Assembly: GCA_038745585.1 (NCBI GenBank)
Contig: JBCDLH010000002.1
Span: 248,001 to 312,000 of the forward strand
Direction: 5' to 3'
Origin: HLUCCA09 sp038745585
GTDB lineage: Bacteria > Pseudomonadota > Alphaproteobacteria > Rhodobacterales > Rhodobacteraceae
Length of the DNA: 64,000 nucleotides
Shown one piece after another: positions 8,191 to 16,714 of the stretch (position 1 is the stretch's first letter; every line of letters begins with the position of its first letter). The translations under genes were made by a program, and so were the position numbers. The notes below the pieces were generated by a model. That model searched no databases. It had not been told where the DNA came from and saw only the letters and a list, made by a program, of their open reading frames with translations.

Positions 8191-9141
8191 GTGGAGCCCG
8201 CCCCCTTCTTTGCCGAGATCGCCGATGCGGCCGCCGAGGCGCATGCGCTGTGGGCGATGGCCCCCGACGGGGCGCGGGTGCGGCTTGCCCTGCTGGGCGA
8301 GGGCGCGCGCGGCACGATCCTCCTCTTTCCCGGGCGGACCGAATTCGTCGAGAAATACGGGCCGGTCGGGCGGGCCTTTACCACGCGCGGCTATACCGTC
8401 GTTGCGGTCGACTGGCGAGGTCAGGGCCTGACCGAACGATTGACCCAAGATCCGGCCGTCGGCCATGTCGACCGGTTCGAGCAATACCAGCATGACGTGG
8501 CCGCCCTCGTGCAGGCCGCAGGCGCTCTCGCCTTGCCCCGCCCGTGGCACCTGATCGGGCATTCGATGGGCGGTGCGATCGGCTTGCGGGCGCTGCATGG
8601 GGGATTGCAGGTGGCCTCCGCCGTCTTTTCCGGGCCGATGTGGGGGATTGCGATGTCGCCGCTCCTCCGCCCCGCCGCCTGGGCGCTGACAAGCGTGTCG
8701 CGGCCCTTGGGCTTTGGCGGCAAGATCGTACCCGGCTATGACGGCAGCTCCTACGTGGTAGAGGCGCCGTTCGAAGGCAATCTGCTGACGACGGATCCCG
8801 AGGTCTTTGCCTGGATGAAGGCACAGCTTGCTGCACATCCCGAGCTTGCGCTGGGCGGCCCATCGATGACCTGGGTGAACGAGGCCTTGCGAGAGTTGCG
8901 CGGGCTGGCGCGCTTGCCCGCGCCCGATACCCCCAGCCTCTGCGTCGTCGGCTCGAACGAACGCATTGTGGAAACGCCCGCAATTCGGGCACAAATGGCG
9001 CGCTGGCCAGGCGGCAAGCTCATCGTCGAGGCGGGCGCCGAGCATGAGCTGATGATGGAGCGTGATGAGATCCGCAGCCGCTTTTTCGATCTCGCCGCCG
9101 CGCATTTCGAAGCCGCGAGCCTAACCGCCCGCGCGTCCTAG
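8191..9141 (+). CDS. Alpha/beta hydrolase, lysophospholipase (PldB)-like
   Basis: 316-residue serine hydrolase of the monoacylglycerol lipase/lysophospholipase type. The nucleophile elbow is GHSMGG (residues 123-128, Ser125). An oxyanion-side motif FPGRTEF occurs near residue 47, and the catalytic His is probably in AGAEHELMME near residue 286. There is no signal peptide, so it is cytoplasmic. It starts with GTG at 8191, 15 bases after the SCP2 gene, which suggests a role in lipid turnover. Substrate not determinable. Confidence 0.9.
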   Translation: MEPAPFFAEIADAAAEAHALWAMAPDGARVRLALLGEGARGTILLFPGRTEFVEKYGPVGRAFTTRGYTVVAVDWRGQGLTERLTQDPAVGHVDRFEQYQHDVAALVQAAGALALPRPWHLIGHSMGGAIGLRALHGGLQVASAVFSGPMWGIAMSPLLRPAAWALTSVSRPLGFGGKIVPGYDGSSYVVEAPFEGNLLTTDPEVFAWMKAQLAAHPELALGGPSMTWVNEALRELRGLARLPAPDTPSLCVVGSNERIVETPAIRAQMARWPGGKLIVEAGAEHELMMERDEIRSRFFDLAAAHFEAASLTARAS

Positions 9142-9357
9142 AGCGTCGTATGGAAACCTGACCCTTCTGTATCTCCGCTTTGCTACGTTGCGCCCGTCAA
9201 CGTCCCTGGGCGAGGTCGCCGACGGGACGGTGTATGGCCTCTGAGCGCTTTGGCCCGACCACGTTTGCGAGCGAGCCAGCACAGTCTCTCCTGATCATCT
9301 CGAACAGGTGCATGCCGCGACCGCGGACCACGGACCACAGATCGGAAGGAAGAGAAC
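9142..9357 (+). other. Non-coding stretch before an IS110-type remnant, possible left end
   Basis: No gene is seen in these 216 bases. They directly precede the truncated IS110-type transposase start. In IS110-group elements a non-coding left-end region of this size lies upstream of the transposase and encodes the bridge RNA, so this could be the surviving left end. I could not define the element boundary or an RNA structure by eye, so this is inference only. Confidence 0.35.
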
Positions 9358-9528
9358 ATGCACACGGTAGCACGGCCGGCAATCATCGGCATTGACGTTA
9401 GCCAAGACTGGCTGGACATTCATTGCTTGCCAGACCTGCGCACCCTAGCACGGATTAAAGGCCGTAAGGCTGCCGTGCCAGCGCCGTCCCGTCCCGTTGG
9501 ATTGCCGCTTAGTCTCCGTTATCGCTGA
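9358..9528 (+). pseudogene. IS110 family transposase, N-terminal fragment
   Basis: The 56-codon frame starts at an ATG preceded by GGAAGGAAGAG. It contains IIGIDVSQDWLDIHCLPD, the hallmark N-terminal strand of IS110-type DEDD transposases, including the first catalytic Asp. Homology stops after about 30 residues and the frame ends at a TGA. A different frame just after it (near 9515-9560) reads VSVIAELEAERDLAG, which resembles a helical segment of such transposases. This suggests internal deletion and frameshift. No RuvC C-terminal part or Tnp20-type Ser domain is seen before ribB. Confidence 0.7.
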
Positions 9529-9974
9529 GCTTGAAGCGGAGAGGGACTTGGCTGGGATAAAGCGCTCAGGCCAACCGTGGCAGCGCCACCCGACAGGGCG
9601 GCGCCCTGACGGCTTGCGCTTCGTCCAAATGGACAACACGTGGACCAGGTTTTCTGGACGACGCGCTATCGCTGGCTCGTCGAGATCGGCAGCTGCTGGG
9701 GCTCGGCTGGTGCGTGGCCGAGAAAGCCAAGCAGGCCCGATCACCATTGCGATAGCAACACCCTGACTTGGCCCCTCGGACCTGGCGCTTTTTCCTCCGC
9801 TGGTCCACCTTCGGAAAAGCGGGGGAAACCGCGCGCGCACCTCCCCGCGGCAGTATCCACGCCCGCGCTCCGCGCCGCGCACCTCCTATGGCCAAGCCCG
9901 GCGCCATGCTCTATCTGCCCGGCGGGGCCAGCCTGGCCCGCATGCCCGCGCGGCGCAGTTGAGGAGACGCCCCC
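9529..9974 (+). other. Non-coding region between IS110 remnant and ribB
   Basis: About 446 bases without a credible gene. The first part probably holds further decayed insertion-sequence DNA. I looked for an FMN riboswitch before ribB and did not see its conserved core. GAGGAGA at 9961-9967 is the ribosome-binding site for the GTG start of ribB. Confidence 0.55.
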
Positions 9975-11087
9975 GTGCCCGACACGGCCAACCCAGACCT
10001 GCACGATGCGATCTCCTCGATCGAGGAGATTATCGATGCCGCCCGCAATGGGCGCATGTTCATCCTTATTGACCATGAGGACCGCGAGAACGAGGGCGAT
10101 CTCGTCATCCCCGCTCAAATGGCCACGCCCGACGCCGTCAACTTTATGGCCACCCATGGCCGCGGCCTCATCTGCCTTGCGCTTCCGGGCGAGCGGATCG
10201 ACGCGCTTGGCCTCCCGCTGATGGCCTCGACCAATTCGTCACGCCACGAGACCGCCTTCACAGTCTCCATCGAGGCGCGCGAGGGCGTGTCGACGGGGAT
10301 CTCCGCCCATGACCGGGCGCTGACGGTTGCCGTCGCTATCGACGCCTCGAAAACCGGCGCGGACATCGCAACACCGGGCCATGTCTTTCCCCTGCGCGCG
10401 CGCGATGGCGGCGTCCTCGTCCGCGCGGGCCACACCGAGGCCGCCGTCGATATCGCGCGGCTGGCCGGTCTCAACCCGTCGGGCGTGATTTGCGAGATCA
10501 TGAACGAAGACGGGACAATGGCGCGCCTGCCCGATCTCGTCGCCTTTGCGCAGCGCCACAACCTCAAGATCGGCACGATCTCTGATCTCATCGCCTATCG
10601 CCGCCGCAACGACAATCTCGTGCGCGTCCGCGCCGAGAGCGAGATCGAGAGCGAGCATGGCGGGCGCTGGCAGATGCGGATCTACACCGACGAGACCCAG
10701 GGCGCCGAGCATATCGCGCTGATCAAAGGCGACATTTCCACGCCGGAGCCCGTCCTTGTTCGGATGCACGCCCTCGACCCGCTGCTCGACATCGTCGGCA
10801 CCGGGCCGAAGGGACGCGCGGGCGAGTTTGGCCATGCGATGGAGGCGATTGCCGCCGAAGGGCGTGGCGTCGTCGTCCTCCTTCGCGACCTCCACATGAA
10901 GCTTGCAGCGGCGGCGGAGGTCTCGCCCCAGACGTTGCGGCAATATGGGCTCGGCGCGCAGATCCTGTCCTCGCTCGGGCTCTCGAAGCTCGAATTGCTG
11001 ACGAACTCGCCCTCGCCCAAAGTCATCGGGCTCGAAGCCTACGGGCTCGAAATCGTTGGCACCCGCAAGATCTCGGAGCTCGGGTAA
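9975..11087 (+). CDS. ribB: 3,4-dihydroxy-2-butanone 4-phosphate synthase with degenerate GTP cyclohydrolase II-like C-terminus
   Basis: Makes 3,4-dihydroxy-2-butanone 4-phosphate from ribulose 5-phosphate for riboflavin synthesis. The N-terminal domain (residues 1-205) has the acidic metal/substrate loop DHEDRENEGDLV and the later HTEAAVD and GVICEIMNEDGTMAR motifs. The C-terminal half (about 210-370) aligns in layout with GTP cyclohydrolase II (DETQGAEHIALIKGD), but the three zinc cysteines and the RGIGL motif are missing, so it is unlikely to be an active cyclohydrolase. Start is a GTG with a strong Shine-Dalgarno. Its stop overlaps the ribH start (TAATG), and ribB-ribH-nusB form an operon. 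Confidence 0.93.
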   Translation: MPDTANPDLHDAISSIEEIIDAARNGRMFILIDHEDRENEGDLVIPAQMATPDAVNFMATHGRGLICLALPGERIDALGLPLMASTNSSRHETAFTVSIEAREGVSTGISAHDRALTVAVAIDASKTGADIATPGHVFPLRARDGGVLVRAGHTEAAVDIARLAGLNPSGVICEIMNEDGTMARLPDLVAFAQRHNLKIGTISDLIAYRRRNDNLVRVRAESEIESEHGGRWQMRIYTDETQGAEHIALIKGDISTPEPVLVRMHALDPLLDIVGTGPKGRAGEFGHAMEAIAAEGRGVVVLLRDLHMKLAAAAEVSPQTLRQYGLGAQILSSLGLSKLELLTNSPSPKVIGLEAYGLEIVGTRKISELG

Positions 11088-11650
11088 TGGCCGGCCAAAG
11101 CCACTATACGCTGCCGCGGCCGAGCTTTGCCGCCCCGATGCCGAAGGTCTTGATCGTGGTCGCCCCCTATTACCGCGACATCGCCGATCACCTCCTGGCC
11201 GGCGCCCGGGCCGAGCTGGAGGCTGTGGGGGGGCGACACGAGACAATCGAGGTCCCCGGCGCACTGGAAGTGCCGACCGCAATCCGCATCGCGTACCGGC
11301 AGGCCAGCTTTGACGGGTTTGTGGCGCTCGGCTGCGTCATCCGGGGGGAAACCACGCATTACGAGACGGTGTGCAACGATTCGAGCCGTGCACTGCAGCT
11401 CCTCGGTCTCGAAGGGGCTTGCATCGGCAACGGCATCCTGACGGTCGAAACCTATGACCAGGCGGCGGTCCGTGCCGATCCCGCCGAGCAGGACAAGGGC
11501 GGCGGGGCCGCCGCAGCCGCGCTCCATCTGATCGCGCTTAGCCGCAAGTTTGGGCCGAAGCGCAGCGGCATCGGCTTTGTCCCCCGCGGCGCTGACACGC
11601 TCTTGGCCGGCGACGCAGACGCGCCCAGCATCGCGGAGCGCCCCGAATGA
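11087..11650 (+). CDS. ribH: 6,7-dimethyl-8-ribityllumazine synthase
   Basis: Condenses ribitylamino-pyrimidinedione with dihydroxybutanone phosphate in the penultimate step of riboflavin synthesis; the family forms pentamers or icosahedral 60-mers. Recognisable motifs are VPGALEVPTAI and GCVIRGETTHYE, followed by GNGILTVE. At 187 residues it has a C-terminal tail of some 20 residues beyond the core. It overlaps ribB by one base and nusB by four (ATGA), indicating tight coupling. Confidence 0.96.
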   Translation: MAGQSHYTLPRPSFAAPMPKVLIVVAPYYRDIADHLLAGARAELEAVGGRHETIEVPGALEVPTAIRIAYRQASFDGFVALGCVIRGETTHYETVCNDSSRALQLLGLEGACIGNGILTVETYDQAAVRADPAEQDKGGGAAAAALHLIALSRKFGPKRSGIGFVPRGADTLLAGDADAPSIAERPE

Positions 11651-12135
11651 GCGAACCCGCCGCCACGCGGCCGGACCGCGAAACCCTGAAACGCCGCCGC
11701 GCCGCCGCACGGCTCTACGCAGTCCAAGCGCTCTTTCAGATGGAGGTGTCGGGCCAGACGACGACCGCCGTGGAAAAAGAGTTTGAGGATCATCGCTTCG
11801 GCGCCGTCACGCCCGAGGGCGACGAAATGGAAGAGGGCGATGTGGACCTCTTCCGAAAGCTCGTCGATGCAGCGGTCAACGAACAGGCGCGGATCGACCA
11901 GATGACCGACCGTGCCCTTGTCGCAAAATGGCCCATCGCCCGCATTGACCCGACGCTCCGTGCGCTGTTTCGGGCAGGCGGCGCCGAACTCCTCGGCAAG
12001 GGCACGCCGCCCAAGGTCGTCATCGTCGAATTCGTCGAGGTCGCGCGCGCCTTCTTCCCCGAAGGCCGCGAGCCAAAATTCGTCAACGCGGTCCTCGATC
12101 ACATGGCGCGGGAGGCACAGCCAGAGGCGTTTTGA
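11647..12135 (+). CDS. nusB: Transcription antitermination factor NusB
   Basis: All-helical NusB of 162 residues, which binds boxA RNA with NusE (S10) in rRNA antitermination. The N-terminal RRRAAARLYAVQALFQMEVSG and C-terminal VIVEFVEVARAFFPEGREPKFVNAVLDHMA segments are characteristic. It overlaps the ribH stop by ATGA. The ribH-nusB linkage is common in bacteria. Confidence 0.96.
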   Translation: MSEPAATRPDRETLKRRRAAARLYAVQALFQMEVSGQTTTAVEKEFEDHRFGAVTPEGDEMEEGDVDLFRKLVDAAVNEQARIDQMTDRALVAKWPIARIDPTLRALFRAGGAELLGKGTPPKVVIVEFVEVARAFFPEGREPKFVNAVLDHMAREAQPEAF

Positions 12136-12223
12136 GCTCCGAGGCGCCCCGAGACAATGGGCCGTGGCGCGGGTCTGACAAACGCTGGGACGGGCCGCTG
12201 TGAAGGGCCGCTGGGCGTTCGAT

Positions 12224-12250
12224 TTGAGTATTTTTGCCAAGATGAAGGGG
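12224..12250 (+). repeat. Intergenic repeat copy 1 (GAGTATTTTTGCCAAGATGA type)
   Basis: The short element GAGTATTTTTGCCAAGATGA lies between nusB and the next gene. A near-identical copy lies at 35861-35882 (one C/T difference), and a diverged inverted pair lies at 17791-17899. Copies of this sort recur between genes in Rhodobacteraceae genomes to my knowledge. I know of no assigned function. Confidence 0.75.
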
Positions 12251-12353
12251 GCGCCTTTGGGTGCGGGGATGCGGTCTGGACACGGGGATCTGCATTCTGC
12301 CCTGTTCACGCGTGGGATTGCGCTCTAAGTCTCTGCTAAACCGGGAGTATCCC

Positions 12354-12668
12354 ATGCCGAAGCTTGTCCGCCTCTACATCATCCAATCCGCCATCGGCTT
12401 TGCGATCGCTGCGGCGTTCGTGGCTATGCTGTTGTGGTTCAACGTGGCCAATCTCTGGCATCTTGTGACCCACACCGACGCCGGGCCGCTCGCGGCCTTT
12501 TTGCTTTGGCTTTTCAATGGGATCGTGTTTTCGGGCGTCCAGTTCGGCATCTCGGTTATGCGCCTTGCCGAGACGCCTAAAGGCCGCGACGGCGGCCGGC
12601 GCGACCCTTTGCCGGTTGTCGCTCCGGCTCCGCTTCCTGTGCGGGCAGAGGCACCACCGAAGGCGTGA
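12354..12668 (+). CDS. Small membrane protein, unknown function
   Basis: 104 residues with two predicted transmembrane helices (about 9-29 and 45-66) and a Pro/Arg-rich soluble C-terminal tail. The ATG at 12354 follows GGGAG. The frame continues upstream to 12261, but without ribosome-binding support. It converges on the DUF3422 gene with 10 bases between stops. No family recognised. Confidence 0.72.
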   Translation: MPKLVRLYIIQSAIGFAIAAAFVAMLLWFNVANLWHLVTHTDAGPLAAFLLWLFNGIVFSGVQFGISVMRLAETPKGRDGGRRDPLPVVAPAPLPVRAEAPPKA

Positions 12669-12678
12669 TCGCGCGGCT

Positions 12679-13986
12679 CTAACGGTCGATGGCGTTTCGG
12701 ATGCGCCGCACGAGAAACCAGACCCCGCCAACGACGAAGGGCGTGATCAGCGCGAAGGCCGCTCCCTCGGAGAGACCGACGCCTTCGGCCGCAGGATACG
12801 CGAGATAGGCGACAAGGTTGACCGCGTAGTAGCTGATAGCGACGACAGAGAGCCCCTCAACCGTCCGCTGTAGCCGCAATTGGAGATCGGCGCGCCGGTC
12901 CATCGACGACAAGAGCTCGGCATTCTGCGCCTGCCGCTCCACATCGACCCGCGTCCGCAGGAGATCGCCGGCGCGAATTGCACGCTCCGCCATGGCCGAG
13001 AGCCGTTGCTCGGTCGACTTGACCGTGCGCATGGCCGGGTCGAAGCGGCGCGCCATGAACTCCTCAAAGGTGGGCCGCCCCCCAAACCGCTCCTCACGCA
13101 TGACCTTGATACGGTCGCTCACGATCGCTTGGTAGGCCTCCGTTGCGCCAAAGCGGAACATCGTGACAGCGCGGAGCCGTTCAAGCTCGGAGGCCACGCG
13201 CAAGAGGTTCCGCAACTCCGCCTCCGCCGCGCCCTCAGACACGGTCATGTCAGAGATCAGCGTCGTCAGGTCCTTATCGAGCGCGCCCATCGCGCCGGTC
13301 AGGTCTTTGGCGCGGCGATAGCCCAGCATCGACATGGCCTTGTAGGTCTCGATCTCCAACAGTCGCTGGACAATCCGGCCGACACGGCGCGCGCCGGTAT
13401 CCGGGCGCACAAAGATCGCAAAACGCATATGCCCGCTCGGGTCGATGCGAAAGTCCCCTGCCATGATCGCGGTCCCATCATGGATCCGCGACACGGCGAG
13501 GCTTTCGGGCACGAACCATTCGAAGGCTTTTGGCAGGACCGTTGCCTCATTCTCCTCAGGCAGGACCTCAACACGTAAAAGCGCCGACGTGACCCGTGTG
13601 CCGGGCGCCCGCGCCAGCCAATCGACCGGCAGCACGTCGAAGGCTGTGGGGTCAAAGGCGCGTTCTGGCGTGCCGGGGCAGAAGATCGTGTAGGTCACGA
13701 ACTCCGTATGACACTCCCACTTGATCCGATACTTGCCCAACTCCCCAAAGTAATGCGTGGCGTCCGGCTTTGGATGGGTCGCCCCATGCCGGTCAAGCAG
13801 CTCCAAAAGATGCGCGCGGTCGAGATCGCGGTCCCGCGCGGCGGCGTCCTTGGGTTGCTTGATCGCGAGGTAGACAACGTTGCAGGGCGCATCGAGCGAC
13901 GGGAACGGCCGCGCATGCAGCTCGTTCGCCAACTCATAGCGAAGCGGGTGATCGGTCAGCGCGAGGAGCGGCGTGGCATCATTCAT
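12679..13986 (-). CDS. DUF3422 family protein (COG4949-type membrane protein)
   Basis: 435-residue protein of the DUF3422 family, mostly alphaproteobacterial and of unknown function. The N-terminus (HPLRYELANELHARPFP) is the family signature, and a central helical region (about 220-360) suggests coiled coil. Two transmembrane helices sit at the C-terminus (VVAISYYAVNLVAYLAY and AFALITPFVVGGVWFLV). This layout resembles a cytosolic domain anchored at its C-terminus. The start was set at 13986, where the family homology begins; earlier in-frame ATGs lack support. It is divergent from hemP. Confidence 0.9.
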   Translation of the reverse strand: MNDATPLLALTDHPLRYELANELHARPFPSLDAPCNVVYLAIKQPKDAAARDRDLDRAHLLELLDRHGATHPKPDATHYFGELGKYRIKWECHTEFVTYTIFCPGTPERAFDPTAFDVLPVDWLARAPGTRVTSALLRVEVLPEENEATVLPKAFEWFVPESLAVSRIHDGTAIMAGDFRIDPSGHMRFAIFVRPDTGARRVGRIVQRLLEIETYKAMSMLGYRRAKDLTGAMGALDKDLTTLISDMTVSEGAAEAELRNLLRVASELERLRAVTMFRFGATEAYQAIVSDRIKVMREERFGGRPTFEEFMARRFDPAMRTVKSTEQRLSAMAERAIRAGDLLRTRVDVERQAQNAELLSSMDRRADLQLRLQRTVEGLSVVAISYYAVNLVAYLAYPAAEGVGLSEGAAFALITPFVVGGVWFLVRRIRNAIDR

Positions 13987-14311
13987 GCGCGGGACATAGT
14001 GCCGCAGGGCTACCCTGTAAACGTCGCACGGCACAGCGTATGTCAACAGCGCCGACCTCATCGTTTTCAATGCAGCGAAAGAGACCGGCCACGCGAACGC
14101 ATGCTCTATTCTCAGGCTCGGCGCGCATGGGCTCATGCGCCGCAAGGAGTGCGAGACCTTGCCGCTTTACATTTCCGATAATTTCACTCAGGTTCATCTC
14201 AGCTACCTGTCGGGAGCCATAGCGAACGCCAGCATCGGGGCCGTCACACAAAGGCTAGTCATGACAGACGATAGCCCGCAGCGGCCCGGCCCCGGCGAAA
14301 AGGAGACAAAG

Positions 14312-14530
14312 ATGGACGGCACCTTCCAGCAGAATGATCTGCAATCGACTGAGGCGTCCGCCCCCACCTCGGCTCAGTCCGCAGCGATGGCGCGCGCGCC
14401 CGTCGAGACCATCCCCGCCTACGACGTGCGGCGGATCATGGGCAGCGGCAACACCGCGCATATGGTTCTTGACGGCCAGGCCTATACCTTGCGGATCACT
14501 CGGAGCGGGAAGCTGATCCTGACCAAATAG
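14312..14530 (+). CDS. hemP: Hemin uptake protein HemP
   Basis: Small 72-residue protein with the HemP core in its C-terminal half: RRIMGSGNTAHMVLDGQ, then YTLRITRSGKLILTK. HemP proteins are usually iron-regulated and encoded with heme uptake genes. Here no heme receptor or ABC transporter is adjacent. The ATG at 14312 has AAGGAGA upstream, which is better than an in-frame ATG at 14261. No iron-responsive operator could be identified with confidence in the divergent region 13987-14311, which otherwise holds nothing recognisable. Confidence 0.9.
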   Translation: MDGTFQQNDLQSTEASAPTSAQSAAMARAPVETIPAYDVRRIMGSGNTAHMVLDGQAYTLRITRSGKLILTK

Positions 14531-14561
14531 CGACCTTCGTGGCAGCAAAGGACAATGCGGC

Positions 14562-14834
14562 GTGGCAAAAAAGGTACTGAGCCCCTGTATCAGCGTGTGC
14601 AAGTTTAAGAGACAAGGGCCCGGCGGCGCGCATTGCATTGGATGCTCGATGACGAAGACGCAGAAAAAGCTCTTCAAATCGCTCAGGAAAGACGACCATC
14701 GCAGCGCGTTTCTCACCCTGCTGACGGCCCAACAGGACACCATGGGTAAGTACACCGCGTGGGGGCCGGCCTACGTCCAGCGCTGTCGTAAAAAAGGGGC
14801 GCGCATGCCTGCGACTTTGGAGCTCGCCCATTGA
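14562..14834 (+). CDS. DUF1289-type small cysteine protein
   Basis: 90 residues. The N-terminus SPCISVCKFKRQGPGGAHCIGCSMT has the four-cysteine arrangement of DUF1289 (PC-x3-C, then C-x2-C), likely a metal site. The start is GTG at 14562 with AAAGGA upstream. It follows hemP by 31 bases and may share its transcript. Function unknown. Confidence 0.8.
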   Translation: MAKKVLSPCISVCKFKRQGPGGAHCIGCSMTKTQKKLFKSLRKDDHRSAFLTLLTAQQDTMGKYTAWGPAYVQRCRKKGARMPATLELAH

Positions 14835-15013
14835 GCGCGCCATGCGGTTTGGGGCAGGCGCCTAAGGAAGATAGCGCGGACGGTGGCGAGGTCTGAGTGA
14901 CAGGTGGGCAACTTGCCCACCCACATCACCAAGCCCCTAGACCGGTGCTCGGCTAATCGGTCCACTCGTCCTGCGTGGGGCACGTCGCCCGCGCGTGGCC
15001 CGCGCGTGCGACG

Positions 15014-15484
15014 TCACTCCAAGTGCGCGCGCAACATCCAGGCAAACTTTTCATGGACCTGACCGCGCGCGATGCAGAGGTCTTCCGTGAGCGTGTCGCC
15101 GTGCTCTGCGGCGAGTTCACCGGCCTGAGCCAGGGTCGCGGCCACGATCTGTTGCGCTTCAAGCATCTTGGCAATCATCTCACGATCGGTCGCGCGCCCC
15201 TCGTGCTCTGACACCTTGGACCGGTCGAGCATGCCCTTGAGCGTTCCCTCGGCATGGCCGCCCACCGCTTTGATCCGCTCGGCGAGGTCGTCTTGGCCTT
15301 CGAAATGGTCTTCGTAAATCTTTTGAAACAGATCGTGGAGGGAGCCGAACGCCATGCCCGTCACGTTCCAGTGAAAGTTCTGGGCAAGCATCGTCGTCAC
15401 GACGGTCTCGGCAACGCTCTGATTCATCGCTTCGACAATTTGGCTCGTGACGTCGGGGCTCAGGTCAGCAGCAGTGCTGGTCAT
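15014..15484 (-). CDS. dps: Dps/ferritin-like DNA protection protein
   Basis: 156-residue Dps-family four-helix protein that forms dodecameric shells storing iron and protecting DNA during oxidative stress or starvation. The ferroxidase ligands expected between subunits are visible: His38 (NFHWN), His50, Asp65 and Glu69 (QDDLAER). The position matching E. coli Asp67 is Gln54. The N-terminal tail is short and not lysine-rich, so DNA binding may be weak. It starts at ATG 15484. The 15485-15702 gap holds no gene. Confidence 0.93.
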   Translation of the reverse strand: MTSTAADLSPDVTSQIVEAMNQSVAETVVTTMLAQNFHWNVTGMAFGSLHDLFQKIYEDHFEGQDDLAERIKAVGGHAEGTLKGMLDRSKVSEHEGRATDREMIAKMLEAQQIVAATLAQAGELAAEHGDTLTEDLCIARGQVHEKFAWMLRAHLE

Positions 15485-15702
15485 GGCAAGAATCCTTCTG
15501 TTATATCAAAAGCCGCCGCAGGCGGTCCTGCGGTCGCGAAGCGGGCGGCGGATGTCGCTGGCGGCGGCTAGCTTGGAATTATTCTAAACCGAAGCGACGA
15601 GGATTCCAGCCCCTCCCGACAAAAACAGGAAAAATCTTGCGTGCGGCGCGGGCGGCGCCTGGCAGATCCGTTGAAAAGTCAGATCTCGCGAGACGGGGCG
15701 CG

Positions 15703-16152
15703 CTAAGCTGCGCGCAGCACGTCGAGGAAAGCCCGTCGGAGTGGCGGCCGAACCCGGCTGCCGACCAGCAATGCCAGGCTGTCGATGTCGCCCGCCGCTT
15801 GCGCAACAACGCATCGCACCAGCCACGCCTCGTCGAACGACGCAAGCTGTGCACCAGGGGCGTGGAACACCGGGCGCCGCCCGATCACCTCACCGAGCGT
15901 CAGAACAAGCGCCTCGGTGGACCCGCTGGCTGCCCCGGGGCAGGCCAGCCACCGATGCGCTTCGGAGAGCGTCATGTTGCGACCGCACCGCGCACGCTTT
16001 GCCGCCTCCCGCACGCGCGTCAAAAACATCACACCGTCCTCGCCAAGTTCATCGACGGATACCGACGGCGGTGGGGAGCGGCGCGGGGCAAGTTCCAACC
16101 CTTGGGGCTGAACAACCTGGAAAGGCGTGGATGAAGGGCGCGGCGCGAGCAT
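15703..16152 (-). CDS. Hypothetical protein
   Basis: 149 residues if started at the ATG at 16152; an upstream in-frame start at 16302 gives an unlikely Arg-rich leader. The first 30 residues are Pro/Ser-rich, followed by a helical region that includes LTRVREAAKRARCGRNMTLSEAH and ends DIDSLALLVGSRVRPPLRRAFLDVL. Codon use is like that of its neighbours. No family recognised. It could be a single-copy conserved Rhodobacteraceae protein. Confidence 0.6.
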   Translation of the reverse strand: MLAPRPSSTPFQVVQPQGLELAPRRSPPPSVSVDELGEDGVMFLTRVREAAKRARCGRNMTLSEAHRWLACPGAASGSTEALVLTLGEVIGRRPVFHAPGAQLASFDEAWLVRCVVAQAAGDIDSLALLVGSRVRPPLRRAFLDVLRAA

Positions 16153-16337
16153 GGTCAAGAGTACCGGTGTTGCTTTCCCAAGTGATATAGTCAGGAAAGC
16201 CGCAAAACACCAGAGCCGCGTTGACGCGGGCCTGCGCCGATCGGGTCCGGAGTGGCCCCATACGCCGCGCCGAACTGCGCCAGAGCACCGCGCCTTGCCC
16301 AATTGAATGGTGAAGCAGCCAATGATACCTTACCGAC

Positions 16338-16598
16338 ATGGCACAAGTCCGCCCGTCTCTGCTCTCGCGCATCGGTCTACTCTGTCGCGCCGTCGCGGTC
16401 GCGCTGTTGTCAGGCTGGCTGACTGGACGCGACTATGGCGAGGTCGAAGCCCGGCTCGCCACGCGCTCTCTCAAAGAACAGACAGCCATCGTCGGGGCCA
16501 CACTCACGGGCCTCTTCCTGCTCGCGCTGCTTGCCGCGCAAGCGGGCGTGGTCGGCCTCGCGCTCTACGGGATCGCCGTCGTCATCGTCGCGCGCTAG
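16338..16598 (+). CDS. Small membrane protein, unknown function
   Basis: 86 residues: a short basic N-terminal region with a weakly hydrophobic stretch (about 12-28), a charged middle (RDYGEVEARLATRSLKEQT), and one strong C-terminal transmembrane region of roughly 35 residues (about 50-85), probably a hairpin. Not recognised. Confidence 0.55.
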   Translation: MAQVRPSLLSRIGLLCRAVAVALLSGWLTGRDYGEVEARLATRSLKEQTAIVGATLTGLFLLALLAAQAGVVGLALYGIAVVIVAR

Positions 16599-16714
16599 AG
16601 CGCAGACGCCAGGACCTCACGACATCGTGAGATTGACGTCACAGGCGCCGCAGCCCCCTGCAAGACGTTGCAAATTCAAGGTAAATCTGTAAGCGAGATG
16701 TGCCTTTTCCACGT

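Noticed and set aside
7705..9105. Upstream extension of the TPR reading frame (657 residues in total)
   Set aside because: The extra part is antisense to the SCP2 and alpha/beta hydrolase genes, has shadow-type composition, and the signal peptide begins at 7704.
9888..9962. 24-codon frame directly before ribB
   Set aside because: No Shine-Dalgarno and no conservation evidence; overlaps the ribB ribosome-binding site.
9770..9974. FMN riboswitch before ribB
   Set aside because: The conserved core blocks of the RFN element are not visible on the plus strand.
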